Assembly (NCBI GenBank): GCA_048013815.1
Contig: CM106586.1
Span: 7,812,001 to 7,876,000, forward strand
Direction of reading: 5' to 3'
Length of the DNA: 64,000 nt
From: Setoptus koraiensis
Taxonomy: Eukaryota > Arthropoda
A program made the translations under genes and the position numbers. The notes below the pieces were generated by a model. The model was not told the DNA's origin. It ran no database searches and saw only the letters and a list, made by a program, of their open reading frames with translations. Positions 16,597 to 30,285 of the stretch are shown here, one piece after another. Within the stretch, counting starts at the first letter, position 1, and each line of letters starts with the position of its first letter.

Positions 16597-16674
16597 GAGC
16601 CACCAGCAGCGCACCACGAGCCACTAGCAGCGAGCCACTAGCAGCGAGCCACGAGCAGCGCGCCACGAGCAGCG
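16597..16674. repeat. 14-bp tandem repeat (CGAGCCACTAGCAG type)
   Basis: About five diverged units, the best four being CGAGCCACTAGCAG twice, then CGAGCCACGAGCAG and CGCGCCACGAGCAG. Confidence 0.85.
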
Positions 16675-17289
16675 TTGGTGAGCTCGTTGGCGAGCTCGTT
16701 GCCAGCGACGCGCCAAACAAAGCCCGCCAGCCAACTAAACTAGTTAACTGTTGTTGTTGTTGCTGCTGTTGCTGCTGCTGTCGTTGTTGTGCGCTGTTTA
16801 AGTGAGTGTGCCAAAGTCAACTGTATCTCGCCCACTGTGACTCACACTTGACTTGCCACAACAACGTGTATCGAGACGCACGAGCGAGACATCGGCGGCG
16901 AGCCAAATCTCGCTGCCTGGCGCGCGTTTTCTCCGCACGTCGCCGCCGAGACGCTCGCCGGGCCCGCTCGCCAGGCTCGGGCTGCTTGCGCGGGCTGGCT
17001 CCGCTTGTCGGGCCGGAGCCGCCGAAGCGACAGTCAAAAGTCGTCCCGTTCGCCAGCGCCGCGTCCGCCTGTCGGGCTGCCAAGATGGTGCCGCAATGCG
17101 TGTGTGTGTGTGTGTGCCTCACTGACAATTGCGAGCTTGCGGGCCAGTTCCGCAGTCGGCCGGCCGACGGGGCCGCTGCCAAAAAACAACTGGCTGCACT
17201 TTATTATGCGACGCCAGCGCCAAAGCGGGGCACGTCGCCCCAGTTAATATTGTCTGCATGTTAACGGGCGCCACCGCTTGAGCTCGCCG

Positions 17290-17385
17290 GGCCCCCGACA
17301 AACGGCCGACAAACGGCCGACAAACAGCCGACAAGCAGCCGACAAGCAGCCGACATACAGCCGACAAACAGCCAACAAACGTTCG
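17290..17385. repeat. 11-bp tandem repeat (GCCGACAAACG type)
   Basis: About eight units of GCCGACAAACG/GCCGACAAGCA with point differences. Confidence 0.85.
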
Positions 17386-17681
17386 AGTGCCAGCGACTGA
17401 CGCGCTCCGCTCAGCTGCTCGGCCGGCCAGTTGCCAATTAGCGTTCGCATGACAGCTGTTTTAGCCGAGCGAGTCTGGCGAGCAAAGAGATAAATAGAGA
17501 GATAAATAGAGCGAGATGCTGCTCGCAGACGCCGCCGCTCGGTGCGCTGCTGTCAATTGGGCGAGAGCGTCAGTTCACTATCGTTGCAGCAGTCTATTTT
17601 TAGCCGCTTTCAGGCCCCAAACGAACAACGACAAAACGAATCGATAATTGCTCAACAAGTTCCGCGGGCCCCTCGACGCTT

Positions 17682-17731
17682 TCGAGTCGACGCTATCGAG
17701 TCGACGCTATCGAGTCGACACTATCGACTCG
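17682..17731. repeat. 14-bp tandem repeat (TCGAGTCGACGCTA)
   Basis: Three full units at 17682, 17696 and 17710 and a degenerate fourth. Each unit contains the palindrome GAGTCGAC/TCGA core. Confidence 0.9.
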
Positions 17732-20559
17732 ATAATGTATATTGATAATGCTGCCGACAAATTGTGCAGTTCCGTTACTGGTTGCGCTGGCTGCCGTTGG
17801 CGAGGGCGTGCGAACGCTCACCTTTGCACGGCCAGAGATGATTTGGCAGATTTGGTTGGCGAGATAAACATTTACAACAACATTTGCATATGTCGCTGTG
17901 CTGCCGTTGGTGTGGCTGTTTTGTCGCTAGGCGCTTGTTGTCGCCGTTGCCACACACTGTATGGCACACACGCAGTAACTGTAGCCAACACACAGTTACT
18001 GCGTATGCCAACGGTGAACTGTAATGCAGCTTGACGTAATCACAGCGCTTGTGAGTCACAAGCGAGCGCGCCACACTGTGTGTGCAGTGGGCGCTGCAAG
18101 CGGGCGCCTCTATCGGCCGCTCAGCGGCACTAACAAATGAAATAGGACTCAATGACACAACAGCAAAAATAGTTGCTGTCCCATGTACGCACGTAATGCA
18201 CGTTACGTAATACTCATGCTTGTAATGGTTATCAAAAGTGAAATGTCTTTTTTACTAGCGCCCAGTGCTGGCGATCTAATGGTATATTGGCCCCGTCCCA
18301 AAGGCTGCACTGCGACTGGCATTGTGCGGGCCTTGTCGGGCCTCTCCATCCGATTGCAATTGCGTTCCAGCGACGGCCGGCACGGGATTGGACCGAGCGG
18401 GGCCCCGTTGCTTGTGGTGCGGATAAGCGGGCTAAGCGGGCTGTACGTTGCGAGCGGGCTTTGTTGTTGGCGAGCCGGGCAGCGGTTGGCGTGTTTGCGT
18501 GCGGCCGATTGGGGCCCGTTGCAATGTGGCAAAAATCAGCAGCGGCAGCAGCGGCACTGTTATGATAATAATGGCAAAATAAAGATAGGAAAAGAGATTT
18601 GTGTTTAGCGCGCGCACAGTGACAAATAACAGTGCAACGGGCCAGTAATGACACTTGTAACTTACGACAACAACAACGGCGCCAACAACAACAGCGGCAC
18701 CGGCAACAACAACAGCAACAACAGCAGCAGCAGCAGCAACAACAACTACGACTACAACGACTACAACGGCAACAACGGCAACGACGACATTACTGGACGA
18801 CTCTTGATCATTGTCGGTCGCTCATTGTTGTCGCGCCGTCGAGCTCGTTGAGGCGAGCCAGCCGAATGATGCAACAATAATAACGGCGGGCCAGCCTTGA
18901 CTGACTGACTGGCTCGGCAATGGTGCATTAAGTACATAGAGCGAGAGGGAGAAAAGTGGAGAGCAAAGTAAAATAAATTATGACTTTACAACCGGCCAAC
19001 ATACAACGACCACCACAAATGACCCTGCTGCCGCTGCCGCTGCTGCTGTTAGTTAGCTCGCCACGATCATCATCGTTTTGGGCCGCCATGGCGCACCATT
19101 TGTCTACAACAACAATGACCGACGAGTCTCGTCTGACGCAAGCACAAACACAAACTCACCCGTTATAATTGCTGGCGCCGGCGCCGCCACCGCTTTATAA
19201 CGGCTGCTTTATAACGGCAAATCTGGCAGCATTGTCTGCCAGATTTGTGTCCAGATTTTACAGCAAATGCAGCAGTTGGCCCCCCCCCCCCGCTAATTGG
19301 AGTGACTTACAGCAAATAAATCGTCAAGCGTTAAATAACAAGCGCTTGTACGAGCGCATGCGAGTTAGTTAATGCCGGCGAGCTTGCCAGTTTGACAGCG
19401 CCCATGATACAGCAAGCAATGAAGTAATGACGCGATGACGCAACAACCACACCGAGTGTCATTGTGGCCGGCTGGTCGGTGCGATATGGCCGAGCGCTGG
19501 CATTGTCACAACTTGTGACTCACAAGTCGGTATCGCAAATTGGGCTCGATTGGCAATTGTGTCACACAATTTGTGTGTGCGTCAATTGTCATTGTGGGCC
19601 GTCTTAATTATGCACACACACACACACACACACACACAATTATTAGCCTTATTTAATAATGATAATAATGCTGTCGCTGCAATTGAGTCGTCGTCCAGTT
19701 AATATATTAATATGACGCGCGTTATGTGTCACATTATTAATAGCGAGCGGCACAGTAGAGGCACAATTTGTTCATCTGCACATTTGGTTGTCGCCCATTC
19801 GCACATGTCCGCACATGTCCGCACATGCCTAGATATATCTGGATACGGCGAGATATCTGTGCACGCTCACAAGCCAGATAGCACCGGATAGCGCCATATA
19901 GCACAATATACAGGCCGCACAGGCCGCACTGGTAACCAGTGACTGGTTGCACCAGCGAGCTGCCAGCATTACAGCAAACAGCCGATATTACATCATTACG
20001 TCATATCGTGTCAGCGTGCGACTGTGGTCACTGGCATGTGCCAGCGCCCAATCGCACAACAAATGCCACAAGGCTGACCACGCACACTGGCCAGCGCGAA
20101 TGGCCAGTGCCAAAATAACGACAACGCACACAAATGGGCAAACGCATAAATTGGTATAAATTCAGGCCAAACTGAGGCCGGTTTAACTGGCAAGCAGTGG
20201 TCAAGCGTGATTGCACTTGTTTCGGTTTTGGTCCATTTGTGATGTATGTGTGATCCATGTGTGATCTATGTGTGATTGTGTGCTGGCGCGGGCGCGGGCG
20301 CCGGCACATGATTGAATGGGGCCGACTAATGAGCCATCATGCTGCATATGATTGCGTAACTCAATTAAATTAATCATGTGTTCGCCTCTCTGACACACTC
20401 TGCCTGTCAGCTGACTAGAATCGCTGGCCACAGGCTGTCAGGCGAGCACAGTGGCGCCATGTTGAGACACAAACACAATCGACATTTGATGATAAACAAT
20501 CAAATACAAATGATGATATGGCCCATAACTTGTGGCCGACACTACACTTATCACACCCA

Positions 20560-20561
<2 letters not shown>

Positions 20562-20590
<29 letters not shown>

Positions 20591-20630
20591 ACAGTGTCAC
20601 AACAGACACACTATTATTATCGCTGGACAC

Positions 20631-20667
<37 letters not shown>
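20562..20667. repeat. Two (GT)n microsatellites
   Basis: GT runs at 20562-20590 and about 20634-20667, separated by about 43 bp. Confidence 0.95.
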
Positions 20668-20668
<1 letters not shown>

Positions 20669-21269
20669 GGGTCGCGAACGGAGCTAGGCGCGCCGTTTTG
20701 TCGCTGTTGCCACTTGCAAGTCGCTATGCGCTCACCACGCTGACCATAGTGTGTCTAATAGCGCCACACAGCGGCCAGCCGCCTGTTATGGCTGCTGGAC
20801 ATAAACATTATTTATTGTTGTTCACACAGTTGTCACTTGTCTATGCGCGTCACTGGGCCCCCTTTATCATATATCTTTCTGCCTGTCCCGCCGGCCCGTC
20901 GTTCCGCTATCCCCGCCGGCCCGTCGTTCCGTGATACCGCCAGCCCGCTGGCCCAAGGCTGACAAGCCCACTGGCCCGACGGCCCGATGGCTGACAAGCC
21001 CACAGGCTCGCCAGTGCGCTGTCGGCCAGTGTGACTGGCTGTGGCTCGACAATCGCGTTTTGAGTTGCGCAATGCGACTCGGCCGCGACTTGGCATCGCG
21101 CGGCCAACGGCTCGACAAGCAGCTCGACATGCAAACTTAAAACACTTTATGCTGCTCACAAATAGCCGAATAGCCGCAACAACAGTCGCAGTTGCTTCAG
21201 TCGTTGTTTGCAGTTTGCTCAGATGGCGTCACTATCTCGATCTCGCTGCTAGCTCAACTAACTCACTTA

Positions 21270-21557
21270 TTAACAGTTATCGTTTGATTACATTGCGCAA
21301 GAGAGAGAGAAAATATTTTCATTGTCGGGCACGGACTCAACTGAATTGGAATCATCAAGCGAAAGCCAGTCAAAAGCCAGCAAAAGCAATCAGTCAGTCA
21401 GAATCGCATCAAACGACCAGGCAAACGATCCGACAAACAATTGTTGACAAACCAAGCCAAAGACAACAAAAACACTGTTGGTCAGAGAGGACACTCCAAA
21501 AACAAGCGACCGCACAACCAACGAATACAACAGCTCAACGCGCAACTTCCATTCAAG
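21270..21557 (+). promoter_or_regulatory. Candidate noncoding first exon (5' UTR) with strong splice donor
   Basis: This stretch is A/C-rich and G-poor compared with its surroundings, typical of arthropod 5' leaders, and starts near an initiator-like AACAGTTATC. It ends in CATTCAAG|GTGAGT, a near-ideal splice donor at 21558. No confident coding frame is present. The next downstream gene on this strand is calmodulin at 41.9 kb, whose leader has acceptor-like ACTATAG sequences, so it could be the calmodulin first exon with a 20-kb intron. This is inference; an unrelated noncoding RNA is an alternative. Confidence 0.3.
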
Positions 21558-22225
21558 GTGAGTACTGGCCAGTTTGTTCGAATTGGGGCCACTTGATTCG
21601 GCCTCTTCGTCCGATCGAGTTGGCCGCCGACAACCAGTTTTTAGCCGGCGTGTTTTTGTTAGTTTTTGTTCGGCGTGGATAATTCACGCCGAATTGACGC
21701 GCCAGCGTCATCGTGAGCCAACTGTGAGCCGGCCGAACAATTGCCAGCGAATACCAGTCGGCTGGCTGGTGTGGCCGCGCTCGTGGGCCCGGCGCATCTG
21801 GCCGCCAGATTCTGGCGAGCGACTCGTCGCCGTTCGCCGACGCCCGGCTCCGCGGGTCGCCAGCGTCGCCCGTGTCGCCGACGCCGAAAGAAACGTCTGG
21901 CCGCGCGGGTGATCAGCGCCGTCGAAGGAGTTATGATAATTGGTTCCGCTCGAACGGTGCCGATGGCTGGCCCCTGTGCGCTAACAAGTGTGCGCTGACA
22001 GCGCGCGTTGCGTAATTGTCAACTGACACAAACAGGTGTCGCGGGCCCCAATCTAATTGAAATTTAAACTTTTCGTCTGTTCGTTTTCTGCTCTGCCAAC
22101 TGTGTCTTGTGTGTTGCTCTTGTGTGTCGACACAAACAACGCCAAGCAAACAAAGAGCGCCACACAAATAGATGCCTATCTGGCCGTGATCCGTTCGCAT
22201 TGATTCATTCAAATTGAAAATCCCC

Positions 22226-22281
22226 CGTTTCCGTTTTGTCCGTTTTATCCGTTTTGTTCGTTTTATCCGTTTTGTTCGTTT
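22226..22281. repeat. 10-bp tandem repeat (TCCGTTTTGT/A)
   Basis: Five to six units of (T/C)CCGTTTTGT, with a T/A alternation at the last position. Confidence 0.88.
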
Positions 22282-23221
22282 GCAAGCGGCGGTGCGAGCG
22301 CCACCTGCGCATCATTATCGCGCCCATGCTGGCGATAACGGTGAATAGTATCGGTGTAGCATTGAGCCACTTATTTCTATTGTATTATCGCTGCCTTGTA
22401 ACTGTTACATAACTGTGCGGCTGTATAAAACTGTGTGGATGTATATAACTGTGTGGCTGTATACAAGTGGCTGCCGAATCACGCTGCATTGTTAACTCAC
22501 ATAAGTGACCTGTCTGTCGCTCGGCGGGCCCCATCGAACAATATTCGTGGGGCCCGCAAGCGGCCAATATTGGCATGGTGAATTGGGAGTATCAAATGGG
22601 AGTGTTCATGCCCAACTTGATATTATCAACTTGATAATACCAAGCTCATAATGGCAAACACGCCGGGCACGCACAGTGCAGAGGCTCAATTTAGATCTGA
22701 GCAGATACACGCGCTGTAAAATAAGTGGGGCCCGAGCAGTGGCTAATAATATATTTTAATATATTTTAATTTGGCATATATTTTAACTTGTGCCCGCTTC
22801 AATGTCGACAAATGCCCCGAGTGGGCCGATATGCGAGCTTTAGTGTGCGCCCATTATTATGCTATGTGGCCCACATACAAGAATGTGTAATGTGGCTCGC
22901 ATGCAAGAATATATATTTAAATGTGTGCGTATTTAAATCTGGCCGCGTTCTCATTGAAGCGAGACGTTTATAGTTGGGGCCAAGTCGACGAGTAATGTGA
23001 TTGAAGTTGTTGCCAAGAAAAAGCCAAAAATAAACCCTAAGCTCGCTGGCCCAATTCGTGTGTGTGTGCGGCCAGTTACACACTTAAATTGGCCAACTAT
23101 TTGAGATTTAGATTTGCACCAACGTTACGTAATTGTCTGGCTGTGTGTATCTGTTACGACTGTGTGGCCGGCGCGGCGCAACGCGGCCTTGTCTTGCCAG
23201 CTCGGCTGGCTGGCTTGCTAT

Positions 23222-23244
23222 ATCAGTGATATAATATCACTGAT
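23222..23244. repeat. Perfect 11-bp hairpin with 1-base loop
   Basis: ATCAGTGATAT (23222-23232) and ATATCACTGAT (23234-23244) flank a single A; a third half-copy, ATATCAGTGG, follows. Confidence 0.9.
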
Positions 23245-24462
23245 GTAATATCAGTGGCTCAAGTGGCGAGACTGCACAGTGCCGATGGGCACACAAGCCG
23301 AGTCATTTTGTTAGGTCTGTAGGTGCCCTTTATCCATGCACTTATCCGTGGGGCCCCGCAACTGGGCCACTTGCCAACTGGCTGCCGGCGGCTGGGACCG
23401 GGGCCCCATACGCCGAGCTGGCTGCCGTTAGTTCATTAGAGTGCCAGTTGGGTAGTTGCGAGTCGCAACTCGCGACTTGCCAGTCACAACTTGCGACTCG
23501 CGATACTCTCACAGCGAGCCAAGTGTCAGCCAGTGTCTTCATTTTGCTCGCCGGCTCGGTGTTATTGTGTGTGTGTGTGTGTTATTATTTGTCGCAGTCT
23601 AGCCAAGTCGACACGGCGCACTCTAGTCGATATAGTCTAGCCAAATAAGTCTAGCCGAGCTGGCTGAGGCTCGCAGCCGACGACAGTCTAGGTGGATCAG
23701 ACTAAACCAGTGGCGTCGCCCTAGCAGCGAGCCACTATCAATCGGGATCGTTTAGGGGCCCGGCAGTGGTGCACAACAATGCGCCACAGCTCATGATATT
23801 AATCTCCGTGGCGCCGCTGTGACGCCGCAACGCAAGACTTGGATGCACTCCAATGACACCGCCTGAAAAGTTGCCCAATCGGCCCCATATCCAGCCAGCA
23901 AATTAGCTCGGCCCGATATTGCCAGTGGGGCCCGGTGTTGCCAGTGGGGCCCGTGTTGCCGCTCGTCTGGCTGCTCGGGGCTGGCTGGGCGCTTCGAAGC
24001 CGAGCAGCCGAGCATCGAATATTGCCGATGCATCGAAATATTTGCACTTGGCATGTCGCGCGACGCGACAAGCCCATCCGACAAGCGCACCCATATAAAT
24101 CGCAAGCCGGCCGTCTTTCGGCGAGCACATGGCGCCATCTTCGGGTCCCGGAGCTCGCGCTGGCGCTAGCCCGAGTGGGACCGGCCGCGACACCGGAACA
24201 TACGCAATATTGACGCCGTATCTTGACAAAAAAAGCCAGCGTCGAGGTGCCAATTTCGTCGCCAGCTTGATGCAGACTTGCGCGGGCCAATTTTGCGCGA
24301 GATGGTGGTGTGCCCAGCCACCACGTTGTGCCAGTGTCCCGACGAGTTGTCCGACCAGTCGCAAGTTGTCGGCGGCACCGCACTTGGGGCAGCGTATTAG
24401 GGCCCGATGTAGGCCTCCAGTGCGTCGGCTAATGGGGCGCCGCCGCGCCGGCCTCTCACTGT

Positions 24463-24522
24463 GAGAGTCTCACAAGCTGTGAGAGTCTCACAAGCTGTGA
24501 GAGTCTCACAAGCTGTGAGTCA
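24463..24522. repeat. 18-bp tandem palindromic repeat
   Basis: Three units of GCTGTGAGAGTCTCACAA. Each unit is itself an inverted repeat (TGTGAGA/TCTCACA), so the array can fold as a row of hairpins. Confidence 0.9.
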
Positions 24523-26529
24523 CAACACAGAATCGCTGGGCCCCAATTGAATTGAATGGGCCGAATTTTTGTTGTATTTGTGTTGTTGTTGCGTCACTCA
24601 CAACTTTGCAAGCAGCTTTGTCCAGTTTAGCCCGTTTAGCTAAACAACCGACGGGGAGAAAGGGAGCGAGGGAGAAAGCGAGAGAATTCGGGGAGAAGGG
24701 AGCGGGCTAAAAGGCAAGGCAGCAGTTTTAGAGTGAGCCGGCTTTATTTCTATTATTCTTTTCACTTTGTGTGTGTGTGTGTGCGTGTGTTGGGGGCCTC
24801 TTGTGACGAGAGTCGGGCCCGAGCTGGCTGCTTTCCAGCCAAAGAAGCAAACAAGTGCCTCTGGCCAGTGCGGCCACTCACGGGCCAGATACAACGATAG
24901 ATAGAGTTTGGGGCCCGCCGAAGGGCGATTCGCGTTTTTTTGATGCTTGCAATGTTTGCTCGGCCCGACTCGTTGCCGTGTTGTGCACGGCCAGCGAACG
25001 GCAAGCCTCTATGAGAGCATATCTATGAGAGCATAGGATTACTCGGGCCGGAGCCCGACAGGCTGGGCGTATATATATAAATATATATATATTTTATAGT
25101 GGCTGTTATTGAGTCGCCTATACCCGTTTCGCAGCGAAACTGGCCGTTGGAGCCGGCCCGCGCTTCTCGCTTCTTTTCCAGAATAATTCGCCAATTCTCC
25201 ATCAGCAATATATATATATATAAAAACAATACAACAATATATATATCCTATATACAAAGCCAGCCACTGGCTAGCTGACAGCCTATCAGACCATGGGCGC
25301 ACTAATAGCGCCAAACCGGTTCAGTCGGACGTATCTAAAAAGGTCGCGCTGATCTAGTCTAGACAGGTCCCGCTTGCAAGTTGCAATTGAATATAATACG
25401 CGGGTCCGATCGTGTATTATAGCCGGGGCCCACGTATTATACGGCGTGTATTATATGGCCGGTATAACAAGCGAACAGTTTGCCAAACATTCCGACACGC
25501 GAAAAGCCCGGAAAGAGAAGCACAAACAGTCTTATCCTCTAAATAGAGACAATTTGCAGTCGGATATGGTGGCGCCGAGAGATGCATTGGCACGACTATT
25601 GAGACCATTGGGCAAATATTGCCACCAGGGTGGCCCCAAAATGGCCAAAGAAAAAGAAAAGAGTTGCATAGGCGTGTAGGCCAAAGACAATACACCACTG
25701 CATAGGTACACAAACAGTGATTTGCATAAGCAATTCAATTGAGTTGCTAAGACTCAGCCTGAGAACCGTTCGAAAACGAAGCTTGCTCCTTGCGAACGGT
25801 TCGCTGGCGAAGTTTTGTCGAAGCCACTTGATGTGCGCTCCGACTTTGTGTGCCAAGTGGCCAAGGTCGGCTTATCCATGGATCCAAAGTCGAGCCTGGT
25901 CGGGCGCCCGCCCCGCCAAGGGCCGGCCTAAAAGAGCCGCACTAAAAAGAGTTGTGGCTGGCGCGGTGTGGCCATGCTCGATCGGGCTCTATTCATGCCA
26001 ACTTTGCATAATGTAGCCACTTTGGGGGCCCGCTCGACGGGGGCAAACCAGCCAAGAAGTTGAATCTTCGATTTATAAGACTGTGCTCGATAAGGCTCGA
26101 CAAGAGACGGCTCGCTTATAAGCACACTCTGCTCATTATAAGCCACGGGCGCCAGAGAATCAATCAGTAGAAATTAGTCCAATTATGCAAATGATATTGT
26201 ATAGTTAGATAGCGGCGGCCAGGCTCTATTATTACACTATTCGTTATTCGCTATTCAGTAGAATGTAGATTCACTATGCAGATTGTAGATAGCGACACAG
26301 TTGGTTGTATGCTGGCGGTTGCCCGTTGCCCGTTGCGACTCACAACTTGCGGGGCGCTTTGCCCGACGCCCGAACCAGTCGGCCCGTCGAGCAGAGAGCG
26401 AGCGCGCCGGCCAAAGAGCGGGCCCCAGTTAACGATGCTCGCTTATGTGGGCTCGTCGCTGATCGAGCCACTTGCGAGATGCTGGCGCCACTTGAAGGTC
26501 GCCGGCGATTGTCTGAATTGGCGCCCCGA

Positions 26530-26530
<1 letters not shown>

Positions 26531-26589
<59 letters not shown>
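26531..26589. repeat. (AC)n microsatellite
   Basis: Uninterrupted AC run of about 29 units on the plus strand. Confidence 0.97.
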
Positions 26590-26590
<1 letters not shown>

Positions 26591-28039
26591 CGGCGAGACG
26601 CACGAAATTGAGGCACAGAGCACACAAAAGCGACTCGCCAGCGTGACAAAGCGGGCCCCAGATCGACGAGCCAGGCTGGGGCGACTAGGCGCCCAGCAGC
26701 AGCAGAGACATGTTGTAGCAAAACGAGCCCCAAGCTCGATGAAGCGAACACACACATTGGGGCCCAAATTGTAAAGCTTAGCTGAAAATTACTTTAGAGG
26801 AACAGCCGATGATTGGATTAATGACGACGACTAAAACGAGCGATTATCCGAGATCAACTGATCCAACAACAATTAACTATCCACTGGCGGCATGCGAGAG
26901 GCGCACTTGCTGCCAGTGCTCTCAATTTGGCAGCGCGCCCAATTTGGGGCCCCCAATTTGAGAGAGTCTCGCTGAGGGACTGTGGCGGGCTTGTCGGCCG
27001 GGCACACACAATCTGTGGCGGGCCGTCGGCATTGGGGAAAGCGGGCGCGGGATCGTTGGCGAGTGCGGCAAGCGGGCGGACGGACGGGCGGACGGGCAAC
27101 AACAATTTAAACAAGTGCCACTGCGCGCGCCCGATCAGATTGATGCCGGCCCGATCATTGCTCATCGGAAGTCATGGCAAGTGTTGCAAGTGGCGCGGGC
27201 ACACACTATTGAATCAATAGTATTGATTCAGCGGCGCGGCGCGGCGCAGGATAAGTCGGGCGCGTTTATCTCTTCATTGCGAGCTGCTGCCGGCAATGGG
27301 GCCCCATTGCCGGCACACAATGAACACTTGCTTCTTGGCAGGTTACTCAAGGCAAACACAATTGCAACAGTGCACTCCAATTCTCCGATCCGTCCGATTG
27401 ATCGATTGCGAATCACTAGATTTGATTATTTTGCTGCTACCACCAGCACTTATATTGTTGCCACTTGTTATACGCGCGCGCTGATACCAACTTTGCGATG
27501 GCAAGTTTCCAGTAGCACCAAGTTGCTACCAGCGGCCACCAACGGCCACCAATACACGTACATGGTATATAGTTATATAGTTGTATAGTTATATAATATC
27601 AAACTGGCACCAAGATCGATTACGCAATGCCAACAATAGCGTGTAATGTAACGGATATTTGCAGGTACAGTGAGCATGGTGTTACGGTGTTTGTAGCTGC
27701 GGGGCCAGTGCGCGCTTTGCGGAGCTTGGCACAGGTAATAGTTGCTCGTGTGTCATGATTGCTCCAATGGGTCCCTTGTTTTTGATAATGTCATCCATCG
27801 GATAATGTGTGCGCAATAACAAGCGATGGCAACGCCGCAATATATATGCCACTTACTGTCTGCTGCTGGCGGCCCTTGTATCATAGTGGCAGCATCACAC
27901 TGGTGCCATCATACTATCACTATCGCACTGGCAGCATCACACTGCCTAGTCTAATCGCACAAAGGGGCCCCAAACGCCAGCCAAACGGCGCTTGCTGTTG
28001 CCAGGAAATGACTCTCAAGGTCGCCGTCGTTACATAAGC

Positions 28040-28115
28040 CCGTTATAAGGCCTTATGATGCCTTGCGAGGCCTTGCGAGGCCTTATGAGGCCTTGTAATG
28101 CCTTTTAATGGCTTG
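28040..28115. repeat. 10-bp tandem repeat (GCCTTGCGAG type)
   Basis: About six units of GCCTTGCGAG/GCCTTATGAG with drift. Confidence 0.85.
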
Positions 28116-28906
28116 CTTGCTTGCGAAAATTCCGCTCTGGCGCCCCATTTCAGTTGGTGTTTGTCCGCGCCAGTGGCCACTTTCACGTCAGAGTTTTGCA
28201 AATAAAAACTTTGCCCCGCCATTCGAGAGAGCCAAAGGGCCAAAGTTTTGATTTGAACCGCTCTGTCGGCCATTTCTACAGCCACTGACAGTGGCCCACT
28301 GTAGTACAGTGACTGTGGTACAGTGACTGTGGTACCGTGGCAGCGAAAATGGCAAGCTAGTTGCTCGTGCTAAAACAATTTTTCGCGCCATCACCAGTGC
28401 AGTTGGACATGGAAACACAAACAAACAAGCTGCTCGGTTGCCGGCCTCACCTCAGGCGACATGTCACATGTCTCAAGTGAGGGGCCCGTCTCTGTTGAGA
28501 CAGTGTGACAGTCTGTGGAGTGCCGATGGCCTGCGTAGCCTCAACAGCCAACGGTCTCGGCACAGCTGACAAGCTGAGTCTAGTGATGGGTCGTCAATTA
28601 TTGTGACAACTATTGACTGATGCAACTGGCAAGATGGGCCAACCGGGCCAAGCATCAATATGCAAATGACACTGCGACCGGTCAATAGTTAGTTAATAGT
28701 TAGCTAATAGTAAGTCAATACAAGTTAGTTAGTGCAGTCGTCGAGGCCGTAAAGCAGCAAACAAACGAGCCATCGATAGCAATAAAAGTTAATGAGCTCA
28801 ACATTATTTATCCAGTGATACTCGTGTCAGATAATGGAAACATGTTATTAGCTTATAATAAGTCATAATCGCAATAAGTGGTCGCCACTTGAGGCCCACC
28901 TAACCT

Positions 28907-28972
28907 AGTGTGACCTAATCTAGTGTGACCCAACCTAGTGTGACCCAACCTAGTTTGACCTAACCTAACCCG
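28907..28972. repeat. 15-bp tandem repeat (ACCTAGTGTGACCCA)
   Basis: Four units, ending in ACCTAACCTAACCC. The last bases resemble the arthropod telomere repeat CCTAA, but only two copies are present and the unit differs. Confidence 0.88.
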
Positions 28973-29290
28973 AGCTGCGGGTTCATCGCTGCTTGAATTG
29001 AAGTTCCCATTGAGCAATTGCCCATTGTTGGGTGAGCCGCAATTGGGTGCTAATTCTAAATCTAAATCATGCCATGTCTAAAAGCCCCAAACTACAAGCG
29101 CACAAAATACCATGATGGACCATCACCGATGGCCCGTTTGCACTGTTGTTGGCGCGTCTTGACAGCAAAATGCGCCCAAAATCCGGCATATATCACCTCG
29201 CATCGCATCAGGTAACAAGTGCTCAGATGGGTGGCCCAGTTTGTGTGTGGCACAGTTTGCTCACTCCACTGGTTGGTGGGGCCTTAAACC

Positions 29291-29401
29291 GGCTCAGGCT
29301 AAACTGGCTCAGGCTAAACTGGCTCAGGCTAAACTGGCTCAGGCTGAACTGGCTCAACGGGCCTCAACGGGCCTCAACTGGCCTCAACTGGCCTCAACTT
29401 G
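29291..29401. repeat. 15-bp then 10-bp tandem repeats
   Basis: Four units of GGCTCAGGCTAAACT (the last with GAACT) at 29291-29350 change into GGCCTCAACT/G units to 29401. An inverted copy of the 15-mer lies 1 kb downstream. Confidence 0.92.
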
Positions 29402-30285
29402 CCAGACCGGCCAGTGGCTGGCGCGGCACAGTAGCGCCGCAAATGCAAATACACATGTCACTAGGTAATTATCATATCTATTTGTTTGTTTGTTGGCGGG
29501 CTTTGTTTGTCTTCGACTGGTGGCGCTGGCAACGGTGCAAGCGCCAAACCTAGCATTAACGGCCACCAAGTAACGGTACGGCACGAGCAACGGTACGGCA
29601 CCAAACAATGGCCCCACAGCCCAGCCTAACCTTGGCACAAACTGGGCTAAACTGGGCACATTCAACTAGACTAAACTAGGCGCACTCGGCTAGACTGGGC
29701 CCATTCGGCTAGACCAGACCAAAATAAATGGACTAAACTAGGTTAAACTAGGCGAGACTGTCGACAATGTACGCCTAACCGTATATTGTGGGCTCCTCAC
29801 AAGCGAGCCGGCGAGCGGTATATGGCGCATGGTGTGGCGTGCATGCGGATAAAGTGTTGGTGATGTTGCTATATTTAGTAGTGCGGCCAACATGGTTGCG
29901 TGGCTCGCTTGCCGGCGGCCCCAAGTTGCGCAACAAAAAACAACGGCGCACACTTGGGCCCCGCATGCAGGCGCATGGAGCACGCGTATAAATTGCGACC
30001 ATTTGTGTCTTGACTGAGCACAACAGAGAGCACAAAGAATCACGGTGCGTACACGTATAAGTAGCCTGTCTAATCGTGCCGGCGCCAGATTAATCTGGCC
30101 AGTGGGGCCCGCGTGTGTGTGTGTGTTGTCGTAATGACTAGATGATCAAGCGCGCGCGCTCGTGATTTGCCAAACACAAATACACAAACAAACAAAGTGA
30201 TGCTGGCCCGTGGCTATATGCACCGCGCCGCTATATTTGGGGCCCCGGCTAGGCGCACAACACACAATGGCGGCTGAGTTTAGCC

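Noticed and set aside
28907-28972. Telomere-like ACCTAACCTAACCC.
   Set aside because: Only two CCTAA units at the end of a different 15-bp repeat; no interstitial telomere array.
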